This document shows positions 14,690 to 20,674 of a stretch of 20,674 nt of DNA, piece after piece (within the stretch, counting starts at the first letter, position 1; every line of letters starts with the position of its first letter). A model generated the notes under the pieces. That model was not told where the DNA came from. It saw only the letters and a program-made list of their open reading frames with translations, and made no database searches. The stretch is taken from NCBI RefSeq assembly GCF_030453725.1, contig NZ_JAKDJU010000044.1, positions 1-20,674 of the forward strand. Reading direction: 5' to 3'. The DNA is from Brevibacterium picturae (GTDB lineage Bacteria; Actinomycetota; Actinomycetes; Actinomycetales; Brevibacteriaceae). Made by a program: the position numbers and the translations under genes.

Positions 14690-15103
14690 TCAACGCTTCC
14701 GAAGGAAGCGGACGAGGAGGACGACTGATCCGCCGCCGAAGAACCCGAGACCGACGACCGCGGCGATCGTGGCGACGATCTGCGAACGTCCGGGCGCGTC
14801 GACGATGACACCCGTCAGCGTCAGCACGAGGAGGATCGCACAGGCTGCGGCAAACAGCAGTGCACCGATGATGCCCAGCAGAAGTGCGAGCCTCGTATTC
14901 GTGCCGATCAGCTGCATGATGCCGGCGATGATTCCAGCGGCGAAGAACACAGTGACGAAAAGACCGATGATCTGGCCCGCACCGATGAGCATGATCAGCC
15001 CTACGATGACGAACAGGGCGGAGACGAGGATGAGCACCTTCGCGTCCCGTCGTTGCTTTCGGTACGCGCGAGTGAAGATCGCCTGCAGCTCGTCGTCGTT
15101 CAT
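14690..15103 (-). CDS. Small four-helix membrane protein B (paralogue of A)
   Basis: The 137-residue product has a short charged N-terminus (MNDDELQAIFTRAYRKQRRD) and four hydrophobic helices at about 22-42, 44-66, 71-100 and 108-131, ending in RFLRKR. I do not recognise a named family. It aligns by eye with membrane protein A on the other side of the peptidase gene: both have an Arg-rich lead, VFF followed by a Gly/Ala pair and AGIM in helix 2, a very hydrophobic helix 3 ending in V-V/I-Y/D, and VG-FFG-G-V-L-V in helix 4. The start is the ATG at 15103, with AGGTG five bases upstream, 16 bases after the peptidase stop. A perfect 7-base hairpin (14694-14710) spans its last codons and stop. Function unknown. 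Confidence 0.83.
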   Translation of the reverse strand: MNDDELQAIFTRAYRKQRRDAKVLILVSALFVIVGLIMLIGAGQIIGLFVTVFFAAGIIAGIMQLIGTNTRLALLLGIIGALLFAAACAILLVLTLTGVIVDAPGRSQIVATIAAVVGLGFFGGGSVVLLVRFLRKR

Positions 15104-15132
15104 TGCAGCACCTGGTCGTTCATTGCAGCACC
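15095..15132. repeat. 20-base tandem duplication at the S51 peptidase / membrane protein B junction
   Basis: GTCGTTCATTGCAGCACC occurs at 15095-15112 and 15115-15132, period 20. It duplicates the region where the peptidase stop and the membrane-protein start would otherwise overlap as ATGA. Between the two copies it leaves a seven-codon reading frame (MNDQVLQ) that begins at 15123 and ends at 15100. Confidence 0.88.
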
Positions 15133-15917
15133 CGTTTGGGGAGGTGGCGAGGCAGAGTGTCGGCTGCGTCATTCGTGCCGAGCCTCGTTTCTCTCCAGGC
15201 GTCGACGAGGTAGGCGTTGGCTCCACCTCTTTCCACCATCACCGAGGTGGCCTCAGCGTCCTCGAAGACGACGGCGGCATGGTCGTCGATGGCCAGTCCT
15301 GGTCCCGGCAGCTGTCCGGTCCCGATCCAGGTTCGGAACGTCTCGGCCCGGCCGGGCTCACCGTGATAGTGCGGGCAGGCGCTGCCGGGGATGATTCCGA
15401 GACCCTCGTCCAGGGGAGCCAGCGAACCGAACGAGTCGGTCGATGACGCCTCGAACCAGCAGTTGGCTCCGGCGCTGACTCCGGCAAGGATCGTACCGTC
15501 GCTCGCTGCCCTGTGCATGATGTCGTCCACGCCGTGTCGACGCCACAGAGTCAGCAGGTTGGCGGTGGATCCGCCGCCGACATAGATGAGATCCATGTCA
15601 AGAATCATCTGCGGGTCCTCGTAATCCCAAGGACTCTGACCGAACAGTGAGAGCACATGAGTCTCGGCCCGTCCGTCGAACGCAGTCTCAAAGCGTCGAA
15701 TGTAGTCGGGGTCGTCACCCGATGCCGTCGGGACGAAGCACACGCGCGGAAGGTCACCACCGCCTCGGCGATGGTGAGCTCCTGTCCGGCGTTTGGCTCG
15801 CACACCGCTCGCCATCTGGAGCAGGCAGTCATCGATGGCTGATTCCCCTGTCTCAGACATGGAGAACCCGCCACCGCCGAGAGCAACGATCGTGGATTGT
15901 GCCTCTGCCGCGCTCAT
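15120..15917 (-). CDS. Peptidase S51 family protein (dipeptidase E / cyanophycinase-like)
   Basis: The 265-residue product belongs to the S51 family, which contains aspartyl dipeptidase PepE and cyanophycinase; these are cytosolic serine hydrolases on a class I glutamine-amidotransferase-like fold. The nucleophile elbow is AGVSAGANCWF with Ser148; the preceding strand reads DLIYVGGGSTANLL (109-122), and CPHYHG (181-186) supplies the likely catalytic His. The N-terminus has VALGGGGF (11-18). A basic insert, about residues 36-54 with RAKRR and HHRRGGG, separates the first helix from the next strand. Sequence style is closer to PepE-like actinobacterial proteins than to cyanophycinase. There is no signal peptide. 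ATG at 15917 overlaps the stop of membrane protein A (ATGA), and membrane protein B follows, so all three are probably made together. Substrate is unknown. Confidence 0.92.
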   Translation of the reverse strand: MSAAEAQSTIVALGGGGFSMSETGESAIDDCLLQMASGVRAKRRTGAHHRRGGGDLPRVCFVPTASGDDPDYIRRFETAFDGRAETHVLSLFGQSPWDYEDPQMILDMDLIYVGGGSTANLLTLWRRHGVDDIMHRAASDGTILAGVSAGANCWFEASSTDSFGSLAPLDEGLGIIPGSACPHYHGEPGRAETFRTWIGTGQLPGPGLAIDDHAAVVFEDAEATSVMVERGGANAYLVDAWRETRLGTNDAADTLPRHLPKRVLQ

Positions 15918-16420
15918 GGTCGTCGGCCCTGCCGATGAGGTCGCTCATTCTGCAGCTGTGTTCGGCGTCGCCGATGTCTCCAGACCAATGCCACAATCCC
16001 GCCGATTCCGAAGAAGACGAATCCGACAGCGGCGACGACGAGCACCGCGATCTGGTTGACGCTGGCCCCGTAGACCACCACGGCCATGAGGGCCAAGACA
16101 AAAATCAGGCCACACCCGAGGCCCATGATCACTGAGGCGCACAGCGACGGCACGAGCGTGGTCTGCGAATCCGGATCGCCTCGCATCATGATCCCGGCTA
16201 GGAGGCATCCGCCGAAGAAGACCAGGCAGACCAGTCCGATGAGCATGAGCTGGTCGACGAACAAGCACAATACCGACACCAGCACGAACACCGCAGAACC
16301 GATGATCAGGGTGGTTCCTTCACGACGCCGTTTTCGATCCGCTTTTCGATCCGCCTCGGCTGTCAGGGCCCAGGCTTGGGCCTCCCACCACGGACCTTGA
16401 TCGTTTTCAGGCTTGCTCAC
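15914..16420 (-). CDS. Small four-helix membrane protein A (paralogue of B)
   Basis: The product of 168 residues has a hydrophilic N-terminus rich in Trp, Ala and Arg/Lys (GPWWEAQAW, DRKADRKRRREG), four hydrophobic helices at about 36-56, 57-79, 89-117 and 122-147, and a strongly basic C-tail (RHRRRRTQ to the end). No enzymatic motif or named family is recognised. It is similar by eye to membrane protein B beyond the shared hydrophobicity. I chose GTG at 16420 because it overlaps the lipoate ligase stop as GTGA; an ATG at 16438 in the same frame would add six residues and overlap the ligase by 22 bases. It overlaps the S51 peptidase gene by four bases. The double Trp near the N-terminus and charged tails suggest interaction at the membrane surface, an inference only. 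Confidence 0.83.
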   Translation of the reverse strand: MSKPENDQGPWWEAQAWALTAEADRKADRKRRREGTTLIIGSAVFVLVSVLCLFVDQLMLIGLVCLVFFGGCLLAGIMMRGDPDSQTTLVPSLCASVIMGLGCGLIFVLALMAVVVYGASVNQIAVLVVAAVGFVFFGIGGIVALVWRHRRRRTQLQNERPHRQGRRP

Positions 16421-17505
16421 GGCACCCGGTGCGTCCATTTCTCGGTTCCGAACTTCTCGGCAACGAGGGTATGTGCCTTGTCCAGTTCGTCTTCGGTGAA
16501 GGTGTCGAAGCTGGCGCCGTATCTGTTCGCGAATGTGTCGGCCATGACGTCGATGATGTCTTTGCGGGCCTCGCCTGTCTGGCTGCGCAGGGGGTCGACG
16601 CGCTTCTTGGCGCTGGCGACGCCCTTGTCGGAGATCTTCGCCTCACCGATGCGCAGGACTTCGATCATCTTGTCGGCGTCGATGTCGTAGCTCATCGTCG
16701 CATGATGGAGCAGGGTTCCATCCCGCATCCGCTTCTGTGCCGCACCGCCGATCTTGCCGCCGGTCGAGGAGATGTCGTTGATCGGTTTGTAGAAAGCTTC
16801 GACGCCCAGGCGCTTCAGAGCTGCCAGCACCCATTGGTCGAGGAAGACATAGGACTCCTCATAGTCGAGGCCGGCGACCAGCGCGGGTGGGACGAACATC
16901 GAGTAGGTGATGCAGTTCCCGCCTTCCATGAACATCGCTCCCCCACCGGAGATGCGGCGCACGACCTGCACCCCGTACTTCTCGACGCCTTCCGGACGGA
17001 GTTCGTTGGCGTAGGACTGGAAGGCTCCGATGACCGTGGCGGTGTCGTCCCATTCCCAGAACCGCAGCGTCGGTTTCCGACGTCCTGCTGCGACCTCGTC
17101 CAGCAGCACCTGGTCGAGGGCGACATTGACCTGTGTGGGCAGGACCTCGCCGCGGATGACTTGCCAATCGAAGTCGGTGAAGTTCGCTGCCGATCCCAGA
17201 GCACGCCTGACGACCGTTGCGATGTCAGAAGTGGAGAATCCGTGCATCGCCAGTTCCGAGCCGTACCCGGCAAGTACGTCGTCAAGGCGTTGGCGCAGGT
17301 TCGCGTTGTCCGCGGTGACGCTGGCTCCGACGAGTGCGGGGGCGAGGTCGAAATAGGCTTCTTCGGGTTCGAGGAAGAAGTCGCCGGAGATCTTGACCTC
17401 GGTGATGGTCTTCCCATCGGTTTCCACATCGGCGACCACGAGTTTGCCGCCGATGACCTTGTATTCGGCGTGAAAGCGCTGGGGTTCGTGCATATCGTTC
17501 GTCAT
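16417..17505 (-). CDS. Lipoate-protein ligase A family, accessory domain first
   Basis: The 362-residue product attaches lipoate or octanoate to lysines of lipoyl domains using ATP, in the cytosol. The catalytic domain (about 115-350) shows RRISGGGAMF at 183-192 and NDISSTGGKIGGAAQKR at 243-259, with Lys251 the expected lipoyl-adenylate-binding lysine. Residues 10-100 (EYKVIGGKLVVADVE, ITEVKISGDFFLEPEEAY) look like the small accessory domain that E. coli LplA carries at its C-terminus; here it comes first. This permuted form is known from fused archaeal and actinobacterial-type ligases. ATG at 17505 is used; TAGGTT (17518-17513) ends seven bases before it, which would suit a leaderless transcript, and an ATG at 17493 is an alternative. 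It lies 46 bases after the oligopeptidase and overlaps membrane protein A (GTGA). Confidence 0.92.
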   Translation of the reverse strand: MTNDMHEPQRFHAEYKVIGGKLVVADVETDGKTITEVKISGDFFLEPEEAYFDLAPALVGASVTADNANLRQRLDDVLAGYGSELAMHGFSTSDIATVVRRALGSAANFTDFDWQVIRGEVLPTQVNVALDQVLLDEVAAGRRKPTLRFWEWDDTATVIGAFQSYANELRPEGVEKYGVQVVRRISGGGAMFMEGGNCITYSMFVPPALVAGLDYEESYVFLDQWVLAALKRLGVEAFYKPINDISSTGGKIGGAAQKRMRDGTLLHHATMSYDIDADKMIEVLRIGEAKISDKGVASAKKRVDPLRSQTGEARKDIIDVMADTFANRYGASFDTFTEDELDKAHTLVAEKFGTEKWTHRVP

Positions 17506-17551
17506 GTTTCCAAACCTACTCTCAGGCTCTGCTCAGAAGCTATGAACTTGC

Positions 17552-19759
17552 TCACTCACCGGTCAGCGAGTTCCACAGGAAGCGGTAGCTCAGGGCCCGG
17601 GTGAACGCAGCCTGCTTGTTGTCCGAGGCCGCCGAATGCCCGCCCTCGGTGTCTTCGAAGAACCACACATCGTCGATGCCGCGATCCTGCATCCGAGCAG
17701 CCATCTTGCGAGCCTGGACCGGCCCGACACGATCATCAGAGGTCGCCGTCCAGAACAGTACAGGTGGATAGTCCACGCCTGCTTCCAGCAGGTGATAGGG
17801 CGAGAACTTCCGGATGAATGTCCAGTCTTCGGCCACATCTGGGTCGCCGTACTCGGCCTTCCACGAATAGCCGGCGCTGAGTTTGGTGTAGCGGCGCATA
17901 TCCAAGAGAGGAACTCCGCACGAGATCGCGCCGAAGAGTTCAGGGTGCTGTGTGAGCATGTTCCCGACCAGCAGTCCCCCGTTCGAGCCGCCGGCGCAGG
18001 CCAGACTCTTCGGGCTCGTCACCCCACGTTCGATGAGATCCCTGGCAACGGCAGCATAGTCCTCATAGGCCCGCATCCGGTTCTCTCGCATCGCCGAGGT
18101 GTGCCACCGTGGCCCGTACTCTCCACCGCCGCGGATGTTGGCAAGGACATAGACCCCGCGCCGTCCGGCGGGAATCGTCGTGCGCCCCAACCATCCGATG
18201 CCCATGACCGGGGAGTACACCGGAGACCGGCTGACTTCGAATCCACCGTACCCGTCCAGGAGGGTCGGATTGCTCCCATCGAGCACCAGCCCGCTCTCGG
18301 CGATCTGGAAGTAGGGAACCTTGGTTCCGTCTTCGCTGGTGGCGAAGTGCTGTTCGACCGAGAAGCCTTCGCTGGCAAAGAGCGCTGGTGCCGTTTTGAT
18401 GATTTCGGGGGTGGCGCAGCCTTCCGACGGCTCCAAACGCCCGTACGCCAGGGTCGATGGAGTCAGGAAGCCGGTGCTCACCAGCCAATAGTCGTTGGCG
18501 GTCGCATCATCGTGTCTGTCGACTGCTCCCAACCCGACCATGTGATTGGCCGCGACTCCGGGCAGCCGAGACGATGAGAAATGATCGTTCGGGTCGAGAA
18601 CGACCAGCTGAGACTGCACATCAGCCAGCAGCTCGAGGACCAGGTAGTCCCGCGTCCATGTCCACGACTGCAGGGCGGTGTGAGCGTCGGGGGTGAAGAT
18701 GACGGTCGGTGCGATTGTTCCGGCCCGCACCTCGGCGATGTCGGCAATGGCCAAACCACCGGCGGGAACCGAGAAATCCTCGTGATTCCAGTCGGATTGA
18801 GGGCGGAAGAGCACGAAGTCCCTGTCGAATCCGACTTCCACGTCGGTCGGCACATCGACGACGGTCCATCTGCTCTCCCACGCCGAGGCGTCGGTGGTCA
18901 CCGACCCGGATTCCTCGGTGACCAGCTCGAGGTCGATGAAGCTGGGCCGCGAATTGAAGAAGTCGATGGCATCGATGGCGAAGACCCTGTCGGTGGAATC
19001 GGCGTCTGCCGGTCCCACCTCGCTGCCGACGAAGATGGCGACGTGATCGCGTGGCACCTCGGCGACTATCGGGGCATCGGCAATGGCCTGCCCACGCGAG
19101 AGTACTCGTGCCTGACGCGGATAGGACGAGGTGGTCAGAGAGTCCTCGTCAGTCTCGGTGGCGACGATGATCGTGTCATCGTCGAGCCAGGCAAAGCGGG
19201 TCTTCGCCGTTGGGAGGTCGAAGCCGCCGGCAACGAAGGATTTGGTGGTCAGGTCGAATTCGCGCACTCTGTGGGCGTCCCCGCCATCGGGCGACAGCGA
19301 GACGAGCGCACGTGAGTTGTCCGAACGACGCACCGATGCTCCGGCCCACACCCAGGGTGTTGCTTCCGCGGTGCCGAGCGCGTCGAGGTCGATGAGGACC
19401 TCCCACTCGGGGGAATCGGAGACATAGCTGTCCCAGGTGGTTCGCCGCCACATGCCTTTGGGGTTCGTGGTGTCGCGCCAGAAGTTGAAGTAGTGATCAC
19501 CGCGTTTGGCCACCATCGGGATCTTGCCCTCGGAGTCCAGGGCAGTGCGAATATCACCGGCGATGGAGTCGAACAGATCGTCCTGGAACCTGGCGATGGT
19601 CTTCGCGTTCTGCTCCTTGACCCAGGCCATCTGGTCATCGCCATGGATGTCTTCGAGCCACAGATTCTCATCATGAGGCATGGGTGCGGCATCCTGCGGT
19701 GCCATGGCTGGGCTGGAGGTGTCGATGGTCTGTTTGTCTGCCGGAGCTTCGTTGCGCAT
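17552..19759 (-). CDS. Prolyl oligopeptidase family serine peptidase (S9)
   Basis: The 735-residue product is a full-length prolyl-oligopeptidase-type enzyme that cleaves short peptides, typically after proline, in the cytosol; no signal peptide is seen. The N-terminal ENLWLEDIHGDDQMAWVKEQN is the family's typical lead, followed by a beta-propeller (about 75-450) and the hydrolase domain. The catalytic triad is Ser592 in GGSNGG, Asp675 in TSDDRVGP and His708 in EGGHSA; NIRGGGEYGPRWH (541-553) is also diagnostic. ATG at 19759 has AGGA (19770-19767) seven bases away. An extra 28 residues precede the conserved lead and could be disordered. It is downstream of the GNAT gene by 92 bases and upstream of the lipoate ligase. 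The repeated DDQ/DD pattern and length fit active members of the family. Substrate range is not determinable. Confidence 0.95.
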   Translation of the reverse strand: MRNEAPADKQTIDTSSPAMAPQDAAPMPHDENLWLEDIHGDDQMAWVKEQNAKTIARFQDDLFDSIAGDIRTALDSEGKIPMVAKRGDHYFNFWRDTTNPKGMWRRTTWDSYVSDSPEWEVLIDLDALGTAEATPWVWAGASVRRSDNSRALVSLSPDGGDAHRVREFDLTTKSFVAGGFDLPTAKTRFAWLDDDTIIVATETDEDSLTTSSYPRQARVLSRGQAIADAPIVAEVPRDHVAIFVGSEVGPADADSTDRVFAIDAIDFFNSRPSFIDLELVTEESGSVTTDASAWESRWTVVDVPTDVEVGFDRDFVLFRPQSDWNHEDFSVPAGGLAIADIAEVRAGTIAPTVIFTPDAHTALQSWTWTRDYLVLELLADVQSQLVVLDPNDHFSSSRLPGVAANHMVGLGAVDRHDDATANDYWLVSTGFLTPSTLAYGRLEPSEGCATPEIIKTAPALFASEGFSVEQHFATSEDGTKVPYFQIAESGLVLDGSNPTLLDGYGGFEVSRSPVYSPVMGIGWLGRTTIPAGRRGVYVLANIRGGGEYGPRWHTSAMRENRMRAYEDYAAVARDLIERGVTSPKSLACAGGSNGGLLVGNMLTQHPELFGAISCGVPLLDMRRYTKLSAGYSWKAEYGDPDVAEDWTFIRKFSPYHLLEAGVDYPPVLFWTATSDDRVGPVQARKMAARMQDRGIDDVWFFEDTEGGHSAASDNKQAAFTRALSYRFLWNSLTGE

Positions 19760-19790
19760 GCCACCATCCTAATGATCACTGGTTTCTCAT

Positions 19791-19812
19791 GATCGCGTGG
19801 AACCGCGTGATC
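19791..19812. other. Imperfect inverted repeat upstream of the oligopeptidase gene
   Basis: GATCGCGTGG and CCGCGTGATC flank a central AA and can pair over ten positions with two G-U wobbles. It lies between the GNAT stop and the oligopeptidase start. A second motif, ATGATC at 19772-19777 and 19789-19794, adjoins it. It could be an operator or a processing hairpin; there is no T tract for termination. Confidence 0.35.
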
Positions 19813-19851
19813 GCACTCCCCTGCACAGTGGTTCGACCCCAGCGGTTCGAA

Positions 19852-20490
19852 TCAGGCCGCCGCTCTGAACATGACGAGTCCTGGTTGACCGTTGGGCGCT
19901 TGGGGCCCATGACCGAGTGCGAAGAAGCCGAGGCTTTCGTAGAGGCGGCGGGCGGGGCTGTCGATGTCGTTGGTCTGGAGCCAACAGCTGTATCCGCTGA
20001 TGCCGGCCAGCCATGTCTGGAGCGTGGTCCGTCCGAGCCCGGAACTGCGCAGATGGGGATCACGAGCCACAAGGTTGAGGGCGAACGACCATTCGAGTCT
20101 CGCAGCGGCGTCTCCGAGTGTGGAGGCCAGTTCATCGGCCCAGTCGTGATCCTGTTCCGCCCAGGACCAGAAATGGCCGTAGGCGATTGATCTCAGGCGC
20201 CCATCGAAACGCGCCGCTGCGATGAGGACCTGACCGTTTCGGACCGAGAGGTCGTAGAGTCTCCCGAACAGTGCCGCGTGCTTCGGATCCTCGTTCAAGG
20301 GCGGCTCTGCCGCTGCAGCGGCATAGAGCTCCTCAACCTCATGAGGCGGGGGCAGCACTCCAGGGATTCCACTTGCTGAGCCTATGGGTTCCCAGCTCTG
20401 CCCCAGACCGCCCGGTATGCCCCACACAAGTTCAACATTGAGCTTTACGGGCGAAGCTCCGAGAACCTCAAGCTCGGCATGATCATCCAT
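19852..20490 (-). CDS. GNAT family N-acetyltransferase
   Basis: The 212-residue product has the acetyl-CoA-binding core of the GNAT fold: LNLVARDPHLRSSGLGRTTL (motif A, with the R/Q-x-x-G-x-G/A pattern as RSSGLGR) and the later WLQTNDIDSPARRLYESLGF (motif B, with the conserved Asn and the Y-x-x-x-G-F end). The first 90 residues, including a Pro-rich EELYAAAAAEPPLNED segment, are not recognisable and could hold a substrate-specific lead. It transfers an acetyl group from acetyl-CoA to an amine, but the acceptor is unknown. ATG at 20490 is chosen; TATGGT (20502-20497) ends six bases before it. An in-frame TTG at 20523 would add 11 residues with no support. It is transcribed toward the oligopeptidase. 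Confidence 0.9.
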   Translation of the reverse strand: MDDHAELEVLGASPVKLNVELVWGIPGGLGQSWEPIGSASGIPGVLPPPHEVEELYAAAAAEPPLNEDPKHAALFGRLYDLSVRNGQVLIAAARFDGRLRSIAYGHFWSWAEQDHDWADELASTLGDAAARLEWSFALNLVARDPHLRSSGLGRTTLQTWLAGISGYSCWLQTNDIDSPARRLYESLGFFALGHGPQAPNGQPGLVMFRAAA

Positions 20491-20629
20491 GTTCCCACCA
20501 TAACGACTCCGGAAGTCGGGCAATTGAACTCTGGCAGAATTCTCGCTTCTGGGCCGAGGAACGACTGCTTGGCTGAGGAGTTGCCTGCTGCCGCGCCTGG
20601 CACGGTTGGACTCGGCGCTGCTGCGGGCA

Positions 20630-20674
20630 TCATTCTGCGGAGGCGAATTCGGCCAGTTGCTCCACCAGGCTCAG
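20630..20674 (-). CDS. Possible C-terminal end of an unknown protein (cut by window edge)
   Basis: From the right edge the reverse strand reads LSLVEQLAEFASAE and then TGA, a plausible amphipathic helix ending a protein. Only 14 residues are visible, so no family can be named. It would be co-directional with the GNAT gene, 139 bases upstream of it. The call rests on composition and on the otherwise empty space; it could be chance. Confidence 0.25.
   Translation of the reverse strand: MSLVEQLAEFASAE

Noticed and set aside
19830..19860. tRNA T-loop-like sequence (GGTTCGAATC) suggesting a tRNA relic or attachment site
   Set aside because: No acceptor, anticodon or D arm can be built around it, and no integrase or direct repeat is near.
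20445..20633. Short minus-strand open frame overlapping the GNAT start
   Set aside because: It covers the GNAT N-terminus in another frame and reads as Pro/Ala/Ser-rich shadow sequence.

Overview
The window is high-GC DNA (by eye roughly 60-65 % GC) with densely packed genes, frequent ATGA/GTGA stop-start overlaps and GTG/TTG starts. It has a ThyX-type thymidylate synthase, a non-discriminating-looking GluRS next to tRNA-Glu and tRNA-Gln, a long HrpB helicase and a free-standing maltokinase-cap-like protein. This fits an actinobacterium of the Micrococcales. The overall feel is Brevibacterium-like, but that genus is an inference and no rRNA or other marker here proves it. I see no transposase, integrase, phage gene, CRISPR array or rRNA, so this looks like chromosomal backbone. 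No stretch longer than about 215 bases lacks a gene.

Left part (1-2600): a galactose locus. galT and a truncated galK run leftward with a 4-base overlap, and an aldose 1-epimerase-like gene runs rightward from the shared 180-base intergenic region, which carries a tandem GATCAT motif that could be a repressor site. A small membrane protein with a long Gln/Tyr-rich disordered N-terminus follows (2687-3532). After it come two hairpins, a short direct repeat, then leftward tRNA-Glu(CTC) and tRNA-Gln(CTG).

Middle (4075-12772): a leftward block of FAA-hydrolase, gltX and an S33 prolyl-aminopeptidase-like hydrolase lies upstream of the two tRNAs. Diverging from it, hrpB overlaps a conserved actinobacterial protein often annotated as 3-methyladenine DNA glycosylase. 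A zinc alcohol dehydrogenase follows and ends 9 bases from the end of the convergent HIT gene.

Right part (12782-20674): everything runs leftward. Read in transcription order it is: possible end of an unknown gene, GNAT acetyltransferase, prolyl oligopeptidase (S9), lipoate-protein ligase with permuted domain order, four-helix membrane protein A, S51 peptidase, four-helix membrane protein B, thyX, maltokinase-cap-like protein, HIT hydrolase. The most unusual unit is the S51 peptidase sandwiched between two paralogous membrane proteins in an overlapping gene string. I did not identify an obviously new defence or mobile system; that peptidase/membrane-protein cassette is the best candidate for something undescribed.

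A second theme is short tandem duplication. At least six loci (galK, the gltX leader, two places in hrpB, the alcohol dehydrogenase and the S51/membrane-protein junction) carry repeat units of 6-21 bases. Most keep the reading frame.
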